DNA of 64,000 nucleotides, from contig CAJNOJ010000003.1 of the NCBI GenBank assembly GCA_905250025.1, positions 847,032-911,031 on the forward strand, in the 5' to 3' direction. The notes beneath the pieces were generated by a model. It did not search any database and was not told the origin of the DNA. It saw nothing but the letters and a program-made list of their open reading frames with translations. Positions 1 to 11,298 of the stretch are shown piece after piece; positions within the stretch are counted from its first letter, which is position 1; each line of letters opens with the position of its first letter. Source of the DNA: Adineta ricciae. Its lineage: Eukaryota > Rotifera > Eurotatoria > Adinetida > Adinetidae. The position numbers and the translations under genes are program-made.

Positions 1-3000
1 GCTACGAAAAAGAAAATGAGCATCTTTCACACTGATAAACTTGCAAATCATACCGATCTTATGTGTTTCACGACAATTTAGTGTATCAAGATTTTTTAAT
101 TCACGTAATAGTTGATCACGATTTGATTTTGAGGTATTTAACAAATCGATGTTTTGACGATTTTCGAACATCATTAAACCAAGTTGAGTCATATGTGATC
201 GACATAATGCAAATCGATCGTTTCGAGAAGATGGCGAAGGTTGTTCAATGTGTCGTTCTATTTTTCCGAACGATGATGAATCTAATTCAACGAAAAAACA
301 ATTGATATCGATAAGAAAAAACAGCAGATCGTTGATTGAATTTCTACCGTAATTCTCTTCAGCTGTTTCTTGCTCAGTGATCATTCTCATAACTGCTTTT
401 TCATCATGAGAGGAAATCAACGCTGGTGTCGGAGCAACATCTGTTAACGTTCGATCACTGTAAAACGCTAGTTCGGGACTGTGTGTTGTTATATATTGCA
501 GAAGCTATCGAAGAGAAATTATCTGATAATGAACAAGTCTTGAGCAAATTCAGCGTTACTTTATCCAGAATATCAGCGTTGGGTGGTTGATTTCGATATG
601 TCGGTGGTTGTTCAGGGTCAAACTTTTCCAATACTGTTATTCCTCGTTTTGTTTCTTCAATTTTATGTGTAGATTTCGCTGGCAGTGTTAATTCTAGAGA
701 GAAAAAAAAGAACTTCATACAGCAACTGTCATCAAACATAGAAGATTTTTCTACCAATCGGATTATTGAATGGACGTGTGATCGCTTTGGAATTTGAGCT
801 GATATTGAATGCATAGTTATCCCAGCAATACCTTCCACAAAGATCTCTGACTATCGTTCGACATAGAGTTGTTCGAGAAACAAATTGTTGATTGTCAGTT
901 GTTAATTCATTAGCTTTTTCATTTGGAATTTCAATGAATGAGATGAGAAAGTCATCATGAATGACAAACAATTGAATATTTGATGAGTGAATAATTAATT
1001 CATCGGATTGATTGACATTTGAGTTTTCTTCGTTGCAAACACTGAGTTGTTTGCCTGAATTGGACCAATCGTGTCCTTCATGAACGTTTGTTGTGGTCAA
1101 TGATGCTTCGTTCTCCGTTAAAGGAAAATGCGAATGTTCATTGAGTAGGAATAGAATAGCGAATTTACAACATAATTTTATCGATTGACTTAATGTGAGT
1201 TCATTGTCTTGAACAGTTTGTTCGTCGACTAATGAATTTGTCGAACGATAGACATCGACTAATATTGCAAAGGTTCGTTGAATAACAGTCGTTGAAATTT
1301 CATGATTATTCTCATCACGTGTGGTTTGTTGCTGTTGAAGATAACTTGTCGGAACATGAAGAATCCAATCGAGTAATGCAAATACTAATGACTTGATGAT
1401 TCGAACATTATTGCGCATAAGTGCACCGACATCACGTGGGATAACTGCTCGTAAGGATGCTATGAGACCATCGATGATAGTTGTGTACAGACTGCCCATT
1501 TGATTATCACGGTGTGAGATAAATAATGGAGCATAAGAGGCGAGAAAACGAAGAATATCAGCTGCGAACATTGTGGAATCAGCGGGCTAGAAGAATAAAT
1601 ATGGAAATTATTCAACTGTATTTACTGCTGACATTGAAGTGCGTGTGAAGGGATATGTAAGATAATTTGAATAGGATTGTGAATCACTGTAGGTAGTAGG
1701 GATCTCTCTATCTTCTTCTAAGGGGCTTTTGAAAAACAAAAGGTTTATTCATATATCGGAATGATAACATTGTATAAAGTTGAATTTTCTATAAGCATTA
1801 ATATGATGTGTTTTATTGGAGTAGGATATCCATTACACGGTTTCTTATGCATTGAATCGACAGCAATAGCAGCAATTATAGTTACCTGGCGATTTTTCTC
1901 TACAGATGCTTGCTTATTAGCTTGTCCCTTTTAAGATAAATGTATACACATATGCATATATTCTATGGCGATCGAAGATGTCTATCTTTACGAATAAAAT
2001 GAGAAGTCGATATACTAACCTGTAAGCATTCAACTGTGAACAGAATGAATGGTTTGATCGGTGACTCCATTCTTTGATGTTTTAGTTCCTCACAAAGGAA
2101 TATCGCTAAGCCGCACAGGGCAATTTCACTATTAGACAAAGAAATAGTTTGAAGTCGATCTTTGAGGAAAGACATTTACCGTGATTCGAGCATTGGATCG
2201 AGTTGAGACGCTTTAATTAAGTCACGCATGATCATACGTTTTAAAAGTGTGCGATCCATTGTTACAGGAACATATTCTTTCTCTTTCTCTTTATTCGATA
2301 AAACATCCAGTTGTTCGAAATGATTTGGAAAACAAACAAGACTACTTAGAATAGTCAATGCTTCAACTTTTGGAATCTATTTTAAAGCAAACAAAGAGAG
2401 AGCACACGCATAGAACAATATCCTAAGAACACATCTCGACATACGGTTTTTCCTTCAACAAGACATGGCTTTTGACCAATTTCACAACAAGCCGAAGTGA
2501 ATAATGGTAATAATAACGTTGATGATGGCCAACATCGATGAAAAAAGTCGACTTTACACGAACTAATAATCACATGGATGATATCCTAAGGAAAACAATG
2601 TTATTTCTTATTGGCATCTATAATTTAACACTACTACAACTTACTTCATCTCCTGATGATAAGCCCTCATAAATAGTCAATAAAAACATGTCAAGAAAAT
2701 CTGCTGGTGGTGGAGTGTCGTGATTGAAAACACCCATTGAACATAGTAATCTATATGCAGATAATTTTCCTTCACGATGCGTGGCTGGTAGTGTCTGAAT
2801 CGCCTACAAAACTCGACTGATGAAATATTATCTATCTTATCGTTAACAAACTTCGAAAAGCCATGGAGCAAATATTAACAGGGGTGGTCCATCGAAATAT
2901 AAATCTCCGTGTTGGGTATCCTTTGATTGCACATGAATCTATGATTGATAGGAACTTTTTATTAGCATATCGATATGCAAATATTCTTCTTACACGACAG

Positions 3001-6000
3001 AGCATTTTCCATATATCGAAAATTGTCTTCATTATTCGATTGTGTTGTTCAGGTGAACGAATCTGGTTGATATTTCCAAGTGAACCCAGCATACGAAACC
3101 AAGCTGTGTACGCAGTTTCAGGTGCTAAACGGGATGATTCGTAATTCTGCTCGTTCGAATACACCGCTGTATCAATACTATCAATGGTTGCCGTATCTTG
3201 AGGGACTAAAATTGAATTCCAGCGAGATGTAGCAGCTATGGAAATCGTTTCTTACATGAATGAAGACTATCAACAGTTGATTGACTGAGAGGATGATGGT
3301 CACGTGAGGATGGTGGCGATACATGCTGATGGTGATCCGATGCTGATGTGGATTCAGATACAGTTGTCGAACGGGACTCGGCTGTGTGAGTGTTATTACC
3401 TAGTCAATAGAAATAGTAGATGCGGTCATTGAGCATATTTCATTACCTTTGTAATTTGCAGTCAACATGTCTGCACTACCAATGCCACTCAAGCTATGTG
3501 TATCGAGTACACCTGTCGATGCCGTGCTGTAGTCGTCGCTCATCGGTGAATCGAGTGCATGGTTTGGCGAACACATATCACTCATATGAGAATTCGCTAG
3601 AGATATAAGAAGAGACGCTAGAGAGAGAGAAAATATTTAATGATGTAGATCATACGTGTCTGTTGAGCTATGTGTATAGTCAAAGGATGCTGATGTTGTT
3701 GCTGTTGAGCTGATAATAATGATTCACTGGGACTGAATAGGAGTGAATTTTGTTCGATCGATGGTGGTCCCTCCATTATTGCTTGTTGTTCACCCGTTTG
3801 ATTACTTGGAATGCTTGCCAATAAATGTGGCTACACAAGAAAACGACAGGCTGCATCGTTAGCAAGAAAATTGCAGACATTTGTGTTGTTCTCTTACTCG
3901 GCTGCTCATCGATGACGATGTTGTCGCTGTTGAATGTGGTAAGCTATCATCGCTACTTGTTCGTCGTCGTACTGAACGGTTTTGTTCGGCAATCAACGCT
4001 CTCGTTGGCTGCTGCTGTGGTGTCGATTGCTCCGGTGCATCAATATCTTCATCTGAACTGATCGTTCGTCCTCGACGAGTACTTGTTGAATTTAAATCGA
4101 GAGAATTCGGTGGAACAGATTGGGCTGTTCGCCGAACACCACCTGTCGCTCCACCTCGACGAATACTTGTAGCTATCAATGGTTCAGTTTCAACCTTATA
4201 AACCAGACGACCGAGATCTTTTGTTAACGCTCGCATCGATAACTATTCGAAATGAGAATTTATGCAAATAACTATTCATAAACAATATGCTTACATCCCA
4301 CTGATCAATAACTTCAGGCCACATTGCTTTTGATGATAAGGTATCACTTAAATTATTCCATAATTCTACATTCACATATAATGAGGCGGATTGAAAGAGA
4401 AAGAGAAGAGTCTAGAAGAAGAGACAAAAATAGATGCATTGATAGTTCACACGATGTATTTTGATTCTGTACTTTTATCGTATTTTCAATATACAAATGG
4501 TTGGAATTCGATGGTGAACGATCTTGTAATGACAATCGAACGATCCTTAACATAACTCTCAAGATTAAGTCCCTAAAATTTCAGAAAGAAATATCAAAAT
4601 TCTGTTTAATAAAATGATCAGCTAGGTTCACCATGTTGTTCTATCAGGTGTATGTCTTTGTGGAAGTTTTTTGTAGAACGTGACAAGGCCAGCGAGTGAT
4701 CTCTCACGTAGGACAGGTTCGGATTGTATTGCGTTCGTTCCTTGTTGGCTCTGTTGTTGTTCATCATGTGTTGATATTGGTCGAACAAGAAACAAATAAA
4801 ATGATTGAGTGATAAAGATTTGCAACCAACGATTTAAACCTAAACGAAGATGATTATCATCGGGTATGTCATTCGATGATGAGCGTTGTTCAGGTTCGAG
4901 CATGAAAACGGGTCGTAAATGTTTCTCCTAGAAGGAAGAATGAGATAATTGTAAGCCTGCAGCATTATAGATCGACGAACTAACTTTTATCCAATCATTC
5001 ACCGTGCGAAGAATATGCGAAGCAGCTAAACCGTGTTCACCGGACATAAGATAACTCTATTTGAAACGAAAAGAATATTATTCAATTGAAGTCATTCCTC
5101 CCCTCTCACCTGTCGAAAAATTTCATGAATAAAATTAATATTCTCTTGTGTAGATAGAAGAACATGTTGACCAATTTCTAATGTATTACTATCTATTGGA
5201 CCAATCATATTTACTATTTGCTGAAACGATGTCGGCTGAGTTTTCGATGATGCTCCCGTTACAATATGATATAGTTCATTCGAATAGGATGAATAATCAG
5301 ACGAACCAGTAACTGTACTCGCCGATACGGTCGATTGAGTTAAAACTCCTTGCGTCGTTAGCGTTGCATTTGGTACACGAGTTCTAAGAGAATGGGATTT
5401 CGATTTCGAACTGTAATTTAATGCTTTTCGAATAAACTTACAAGGTTCTATCTCGATTTTGTTCTTCATTAAGAAATGGCAATAACCACATAACAAATGC
5501 CGTTCGACATAAGCATGCTTGTCGCCTTCTCAATCCATCGCTTTCAATTCGTACTGTTTCTGGAATCGTCACTAGAAAACACGAACAAGGAATCTTCGTT
5601 CGAACATGTCAATCGATTACAAGATATTACTCGGTGCGGAAAAGTCGTAAATGTTTTGTTCAATGAATGTCGGAAACAATGTTGGCATGTAATAACGTTT
5701 GAACATTTCGAACAGAAAGCGAAAACATTCCTCTTGCTTTTGGATTCGCAATTCACGGTTTGAATCCCACAGAACACGTTTGCACGTGTCCGAGATCGTG
5801 TGTAACATGAAGAAAAGCCATCGATCTACTGTTGGATCGTAGTCGGACGCCGTTTTTGGCCAAATCGGAAAACTATCCGCCCACCGAAATGTATCTAGAT
5901 GAATTCGGCATTCGCTCAACAAATCAGAACATCTTTTGTCACAGACCAGGTGGCGTGCGAAATAGTTCGTTTAATGCTGTTGACGGCTGTTCATCAGTGT

Positions 6001-7048
6001 TGACATTTTCACCCGCCACACGCGTACCAACTAATGGCTGATTCCAATTTCGTATCAATCCTTTGAAAATCGCATGTTCTTCTTCAACCGCATTGCTACC
6101 CAAGATTTGGTACCATAGAAGAAAAAGTCGCATACCACGTGCAACACCCTAACATAATTAGACCAATTACTTTTCTTTTCTCGAATAGAAACAACGGGAA
6201 AACTCTTCATTACTTGCGGACTGCTGGAAGCGACAAAATATCTTTTGATTACATTGCATATACAATGAGCTTGCCATCTTTGATGCACAAGTGCTGGTAG
6301 TAGTGTAAGAATACGCTAGAACAAATCATATACTCATTGTATATAAAGGGTATCATAGAAGGTCATAACATTAACACTGGTATTTTAATGGAACACATGT
6401 CGAGAAAGATAATAGCAAATCTGATTAGTTCTAGACAATGAACTGAGTTAAACATTTTCTCTCGGACTATTTCATACGCTCTCCAATTAGTCACGTATGA
6501 GATCAAGGTGAGAATTGAATCGAAAACAGAAAATAACAATAACAACAACATCGTTATTTATCACCTGAGCATGTATATGTGTATTGCTATTCACAAGTAG
6601 ATGCTCTCAAAGGAAATCTTATTGCGTTGATCAGTTTAATCAATACACCTGTTCTTTTACCTCTAGTAAATTGGTTACGTATTCGAAATCTGATTGGTTC
6701 TGTTTTGAAGCTAAAATGCAGAGATGCTTGCTGATAGTTCATTTCGTATTCTGACAACGTACGTGCTCGTGGAATATTCGTTTCGATTTGACTGAAGTTT
6801 TCAAAGAAAAGATAAAAAATATGTTGATATGAAATTTTGAAAAATGCTTGTAAATCATCAGTAGACAATTGTTCTAAAGAAAAAGAAATCAATTCTAATA
6901 ATCTCGCTGGTGATAATTTACCAGATAGTTGCTTTAGATAACGTTGTCGATCAGAGAGACTTTTCGTTAAATCGATAACTTTTTCTTTTGTTCTTTGAAT
7001 AGTCTCATCAGCCTTATTCGGCTTTGTACGGCTGAATAATTGAGTCAT
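1..7048 (-). CDS. RALGAPA: Ral GTPase-activating protein subunit alpha, copy 1, 3' part cut by the window edge
   Basis: This is a multi-exon gene for the catalytic alpha subunit of the RalGAP complex, which switches off RalA/RalB. Exon 1 runs 7048-6763 and encodes a start like the vertebrate proteins ([10 protein letters not shown], vertebrate HIYYVFFENF). Exon 2 is 6710-6661 and exon 3 starts at 6315 with LPALVHQRWQ. Later exons carry conserved blocks such as [16 protein letters not shown]-like helices, [21 protein letters not shown] near 3090, [13 protein letters not shown]-like sequence near 2330, and [12 protein letters not shown] with [11 protein letters not shown] near 850-990. Intron 2 is long (345 nt). 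The C-terminal Rap/Ran-GAP domain lies beyond position 1. All recognised exons are open, so the copy looks functional as far as it is seen. The exon list between landmarks is incomplete. Confidence 0.9.
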
Positions 7049-7482
7049 TCAAGATGATTGTTAAAGATTAAACAGGATATTAATTACATTTAATATAACA
7101 AGACGAAAGAAGCAAATTATTATCTACAATAAATATGATAACCGACCTCTTCGCTCTTCAAAATCTGAAGAATAAGCAAAAAAAACTGTTTCAATTTTTC
7201 CCATTCGTGCGATTTTCCACCAATCAGCATGTTTTCGTGAAAAGATGTCGGTGATAAAATTGGATATTTAACGCAAAAAATACTTCGAGAAATTTCCATT
7301 CGAGTTTTCATTTTAAAATAAAAATTTTCGTTCAAAAGTGTCGTTTTCTTCGTTTGATATCATTGGTCCATGATACGCTTTGTTGTTGACCTGTGAACGT
7401 ATTACTTCGGAGGACAACTAAACAAAGATGGCGATTGATTATTCTCCGACTACACATGCCCTCTTTTGTCTCGAGATAAATC
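7049..7482. promoter_or_regulatory. Shared divergent promoter region of RALGAPA and HSPA13 (copy 1)
   Basis: These 434 nt separate the two divergent start codons, so both promoters must lie here or overlap. CCAAT-type pentamers are visible in both orientations (near 7219 and 7364). A perfect three-unit heat-shock element is at 7284-7296. The stretch next to HSPA13, from about 7350 to 7482, is nearly identical between the two copies, whereas the part around 7190-7330 is more divergent. The open frame at 7120-7335 on the minus strand is broken in copy 2 and is not considered a gene. Confidence 0.6.
7284..7296. promoter_or_regulatory. Perfect three-unit heat-shock element
   Basis: The sequence reads TTCgaGAAatTTC, matching the consensus nTTCnnGAAnnTTCn without mismatch, about 190 nt upstream of the HSPA13 start. 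In copy 2 the matching site (50606-50618) has CAA instead of the central GAA, so the middle unit is lost. A 9-base specified match can occur by chance in AT-rich DNA; function is inference. Confidence 0.4.
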
Positions 7483-7496
7483 ATGGTTTCATCTGA
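7428..7496 (+). other. Upstream ORF overlapping the HSPA13 start
   Basis: An ATG in good context (A at -3, G at +4) opens a 22-codon frame that ends with TGA inside the HSPA13 coding region, out of frame with it by one. The main ATG is 55 nt downstream. The frame is identical in copy 2 (50750-50818). If transcription starts upstream of 7428, ribosomes reading this frame would bypass the HSPA13 start, giving translational repression that could be relieved under stress. Whether it lies in the mRNA depends on the unknown cap site or splice-leader site. Confidence 0.5.
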
Positions 7497-8799
7497 AACA
7501 ACATGTACATTGATCGGTGGAAGCTTAATTGTTCTACTTATTGCTGGTTATTTTGGCCAGCACTTGTTACCAGCACCTAAACCGAAAATTATCGGTTTAG
7601 ATTTAGGTACAACTTATTCGTGTGTTGGTATCTATCATGCCATAAGTGGTTTAGTTGAAATTATTCCTGCTCAACGCAATCGTTCATGTTTACCGTCCAT
7701 TGTCTCATTTCTTTCCAATGGTAGTACATTATTAGGCTACGATGCATTCGATCACATGGAAACAAATCCTAATTATACGATTTACGATGCCAAAAGATTC
7801 ATTGGAAAGCAATTTTCATTGGAATCAGTTGAAAAACTTCAAAAAGATTATCCGTTTGAATTAGTTCGAACAGATCAAGGTTACGTCGAATTCGTCATAT
7901 CGGAGAATGGAACACGAATTACTCCTGAACAGGTCGGATCATTGATACTAAAATATTTGAAACAATTAGTCGAGCAACATCTAAAAATAGCAAAAATCAA
8001 ACTTTGTGTTCTTAGCGTCCCTGCTGAATTTGATGATTTACAACGGCAATTCACACGACGAGCTGCAGAATTGATCGATCTGAAAGTCGAACGAATTATA
8101 TCCGAACCAACAGCAGCAGCTCTCGCTTACGGTTTTCACAAGAAAGAAAACGTTCGATACGTTCTGGTTATTGATATTGGCGGTGGCACGACGGACGTTA
8201 GTCTGTTATCTGTGCAAAATGGCATGTTCTCAACTCAGGCAATGGCAGGAAACAATCGTTTGGGTGGTCAAGATTTTAATCAAAATTTATTCAATTATAT
8301 TTTAACGCTAGTTGAAGATTCCGATAAAAAAACCAATCCACTCTTCCTCCAACATTTACGTATCGAAATCGAAAAATGTAAAATTGATTTATCAACAGTA
8401 AATCAATGTTTAATAGATTCGAAATGGATGATCACACGAGAGAAATTCGAAGAAATTAATCAAGATTTATTTCGAAAGATTCGCGAGCCATTGGACAGAA
8501 TATTTGCTTATATCAACTCAGATATCAGTGATGATGATGATATTAGTAGCCGGTTAACAGTTAACAATATTGATGAAATTGTTTTAGTTGGCGGTTCGAC
8601 ACGTATGTTAAAAATTCGAGAGTTAATTGCAGATTATTTTCAGAAGAAACCAAATGTTAATATCGATCCTGATGTGGCTGTTACACATGGAGTATCGATT
8701 CAAGCAGGAATTCTAGGCGGAGTATGGCCATTGAATGTTAGCGCGACAGAAGTACGAACAGCAGTTGAAAANACCTTCGACACTTATACAGCTAAGTAG
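7483..8799 (+). CDS. HSPA13: HSPA13/STCH-type microsomal HSP70 ATPase, copy 1, with chimeric last codons
   Basis: This is a single-exon HSP70-superfamily ATPase of the HSPA13 (STCH) type, an ER-associated chaperone ATPase without the usual peptide-binding domain. The N-terminus is a hydrophobic signal/anchor (residues about 8-28), as in vertebrate STCH. Nucleotide-binding signatures are LDLGTTYS (about 38-46), IDIGGGTTDVSLL (about 230) and VLVGGSTRM (about 366-374). The length of about 436 residues matches the family and is far short of 640-residue cytosolic HSP70s. The final nine residues follow the N at 8772 and do not match copy 2, so the true C-terminus of this copy is unknown. It is divergent from RALGAPA and preceded by an overlapping upstream ORF. 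Confidence 0.9.
   Translation: MVSSETTCTLIGGSLIVLLIAGYFGQHLLPAPKPKIIGLDLGTTYSCVGIYHAISGLVEIIPAQRNRSCLPSIVSFLSNGSTLLGYDAFDHMETNPNYTIYDAKRFIGKQFSLESVEKLQKDYPFELVRTDQGYVEFVISENGTRITPEQVGSLILKYLKQLVEQHLKIAKIKLCVLSVPAEFDDLQRQFTRRAAELIDLKVERIISEPTAAALAYGFHKKENVRYVLVIDIGGGTTDVSLLSVQNGMFSTQAMAGNNRLGGQDFNQNLFNYILTLVEDSDKKTNPLFLQHLRIEIEKCKIDLSTVNQCLIDSKWMITREKFEEINQDLFRKIREPLDRIFAYINSDISDDDDISSRLTVNNIDEIVLVGGSTRMLKIRELIADYFQKKPNVNIDPDVAVTHGVSIQAGILGGVWPLNVSATEVRTAVEXTFDTYTAK
8772..8772. other. Single ambiguous base at the duplication breakpoint
   Basis: This is the only N in the window. Up to 8771 the sequence follows copy 2 of the block; from 8774 on it does not. The base falls inside the HSPA13 coding sequence and about 200 nt before the first recognisable exon of the MITF/TFE gene. 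It is best read as a contig join or unresolved consensus base. Confidence 0.85.
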
Positions 8800-8974
8800 C
8801 GCAATGATATGATATGATTTGATAATAAAGGTGAAAAAGAAAAGAATGACGAAAGAGCAAGGAAAAATGTATTCGAAACGCTTTACTAGGTTCCTTTTTG
8901 TATTTATGAAAGTGCATCATGTCAAGCTTAATCTAAGCAATTGTATTCCTTTCGATATGTTTATATCCTAATAG

Positions 8975-10363
8975 ACTGTCCAAACACGTTTGGAAAATCC
9001 AACGAAATATCATTTGGAGCAAATGTGTCGTAAACAAACCTTAGTAGCTGATGATGCACCCTCGACAAATATAGTAACCGTACGTTTACAAAAACAACAA
9101 CTTTTCCGTTTTGCTTTCAAAACTATGCAATGTTTTTCTTAGCTACCTCAAACACTACAACATGAAGAGTCATCTCCGGACAGCGAAATCACATCTGAAG
9201 TGAGTTTTTCTTGAATTCTCTGTATGAATCTTTCTAATTTGTTTTGCAGATGGATGATCAACTCAACGACGATGCAACTTGTGGAAGTATCGATAGTACA
9301 TCGCGTGGAATCAGCATAACCCCTCGAGTAAGATGAATTTTTCAAGCCGAAAGTTCGTTTTGACAAAATTCTATTTTTAGTTGTCGACAACTTTGACTGG
9401 CGATCATGCTGGTTCAATTTATCTCTCGTCATCGATATCGAAAGATTCGAATGATAGTGCCAGTCATCATTCATCATCATGTCCAACGAACATTCTTAGC
9501 GCAAAAGCTAAAATTGGTTTACCATTAACGGAAGATGAAATGCGTCTGGTTATACGTGATCGTCAAAAGAAAGATAATCATAATATGAGTGAGAACGAAA
9601 GGAGCAATTTTCGTTGTATGATTCGTTTGATCTAATTCTAGTCGAACGTCGACGTCGTTTCAATATTAATGATCGTATTAAAGAACTTGGAACTTTATTA
9701 CCCAAAGGAACAGATTTGTAGGTTGATCGAGAAGATAGAAAAGGTCAACATAACCTTTCGCGTTTTGTTTTTTTTCGCAGAGATCTCAAACAAAACAAAG
9801 GTACAATCCTACGTGCATCCGTTGATTACATCAAAATTTTACGCCGTCAATATGATAATGTTTCGTTAGTCGAAGAAAAATGTCAATTACTTTCCGAACA
9901 TAATTCAGCGTTACTAGAACGTGTTCGAGTACAAACAGAAACCTATATGCACATCAATTGTTTTTTTAAATATTTAATTTTCGTTTAGGAATTAGAGAAA
10001 AAATGTCTCATGAACGGCATACCAATTGATAATTCATCACGAAAAGGCTCATCAGCCATAGCTGTGACAACGCCCAGTGTCATCAAAGAAGAACCCGCCT
10101 CTCTATCGTCATCGTTAAATAATTCAACTAATCCTTTGGTGCCACCTTCAACACCTATCTTTGCAACATTCGAATCCTTTCCACCATTGGATTCTTTATC
10201 AGCCTTTGGTCTTGACGATGATAGTAACGATACGACGAATATCAGTGGATATACCAAAGGAAATAACGTCGATCCTTTATCGCCATTAGCTCATGATCCA
10301 TTCTTATCTTCGACTTCATACGGATTTGATAACGAAATGGATATCGGGGGAGTTTTTCCGTAA
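8975..10363 (+). CDS. MITF/TFE-family bHLH leucine-zipper transcription factor, 5' end missing
   Basis: This is a transcription factor of the MITF/TFEB/TFE3 family, which binds E-box/CLEAR sites and controls lysosome and stress genes. Seven exons join in frame: 8975-9079, 9143-9199, 9250-9327, 9381-9588, 9642-9717, 9781-9928 and 9989-10363, giving 348 residues. The first exon encodes [15 protein letters not shown], the conserved family motif (vertebrate [15 protein letters not shown]). The basic helix-loop-helix is split by two introns: [26 protein letters not shown], then [19 protein letters not shown] followed by a zipper. The C-terminus is acidic and Ser/Pro-rich. No start codon fits upstream of 8975; the N-terminal exons seem lost at the join at 8772. 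The paralogue (MITF, TFEB, TFE3 or TFEC) cannot be told. Confidence 0.9.
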
Positions 10364-11298
10364 AGAGTTTTCACGTCTATGCTCAAGATTTTCTATATGC
10401 TTACATGTGTATTTTGTTGTCTGTACAGATGTGCAATGGAGTTTTGTTACATTTTTTTCGTCTGTATATATGTAGATATTGAACGTTGATGATAATGTTA
10501 ATAATATTTGTCTCCTATTTTCTTTATTTTGTTTTCTTTTCTTTTCTATCTGTTGCCGCAAAACAGTGTTTGTGAATATGGTGCTGCTACCGCTGCTGCT
10601 GCTACTGTTCTAAGAAAAACAAAAACAGATGATGACAAGTTACTGAAAACATGGGGCCTTGTTCGATTTCTTTCTTTTCTTTTTCTCCTCTGATAATTTT
10701 CTATCGACAAAGAAATCCTTCATACACATCTATCTTTTTTTATCCGTGTGATATGCACATTTATCATTTTTTCTCGCCGTTTTTCTTTTTTGCACATATC
10801 TCATTCTTCCTTTTATACAGCCGAATCGATGTATTTGTTTATTGTATTATTCTCGTGTACTTATATAGTGTACATTCTCTTTTGTATAGAAGGAACAGTG
10901 ATGTTATTCGCTCGTTTATGTCATTAGCTATTTATCGCTATTACGTTTTCCTTTATTCTTTTCTTCCTATTCATCATCACCATCGTACTTATTTTATTGT
11001 GAAAAGATTTTGAGAAACAAACTGTGCATGATATTAGATACTTGAATAAAAATTTAATTAAGCAGAACATTTGCACTCATATCGATTTCCATTCAAAGAA
11101 ATGGTAATAAGGTTAAATAATTCTATCCAATCGTTTACTATTAAATGAGATATGAATCCATAATTAGAAAACAATGGGGAAAACGTCATTAGTGATTTAT
11201 TGATCAATGAGGCATAGCGAAAACTTTTTTTTGTATATATATATACATGTCGGTTCAATAGAAGAACAGACGGTAGTCTTTGATCAATATTTCTTTTG
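10364..11298. other. Intergenic, probable 3' untranslated region of the MITF/TFE gene
   Basis: T-rich on the plus strand with short AT runs. No open frame looks like a gene. An AATAAA-type signal near 11044 could end the MITF/TFE transcript. Confidence 0.5.

Larger units (their letters stand above)
1..8771. repeat. Direct duplicate block, copy 1 (RALGAPA 5' part plus HSPA13)
   Basis: This segment aligns end to end, in the same orientation, with about 43328-52096. The offset is 43327 at the left and 43325 at the right, so there are only small indels. In the first 600 nt of HSPA13 I count about 25 mismatches, roughly 4%, mostly synonymous. Introns and the shared promoter differ more. The left limit is the window edge, so the true block may be longer. 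The right limit coincides with the N at 8772. Both copies keep open reading frames, so this is not gene plus pseudogene. Confidence 0.97.

Noticed and set aside
720-760. Possible GC splice donor or loss of a donor in RALGAPA copy 2 (GT in copy 1, GC in copy 2 after GRKI-Y)
   Set aside because: A donor GTAGAA slightly upstream, shared by both copies, joins in frame to the next exon (IELTLPAKST), so the GT/GC difference is intronic.
2863-3144. 93-residue plus-strand frame, repeated in copy 2
   Set aside because: It is antisense to the RALGAPA exon encoding [14 protein letters not shown]; its conservation reflects the real gene on the other strand.
6363-6551. 62-residue hydrophobic frame, minus strand
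   Set aside because: It lies inside RALGAPA intron 2 (6316-6660), whose flanking exons join in frame to LLERILTLLPALVHQRW.
6664-6762. Cluster of differences between the copies that would change residues after YEMN in RALGAPA
   Set aside because: A GTACGT donor at 6762 and an acceptor before 6710 place the cluster in an intron; the spliced product ([17 protein letters not shown]) fits the family better than the read-through frame.
7120-7335. 71-residue open frame on the minus strand between RALGAPA and HSPA13
   Set aside because: It is interrupted by substitutions in copy 2 (50.44-50.66 kb) and has no homology; it is promoter sequence.
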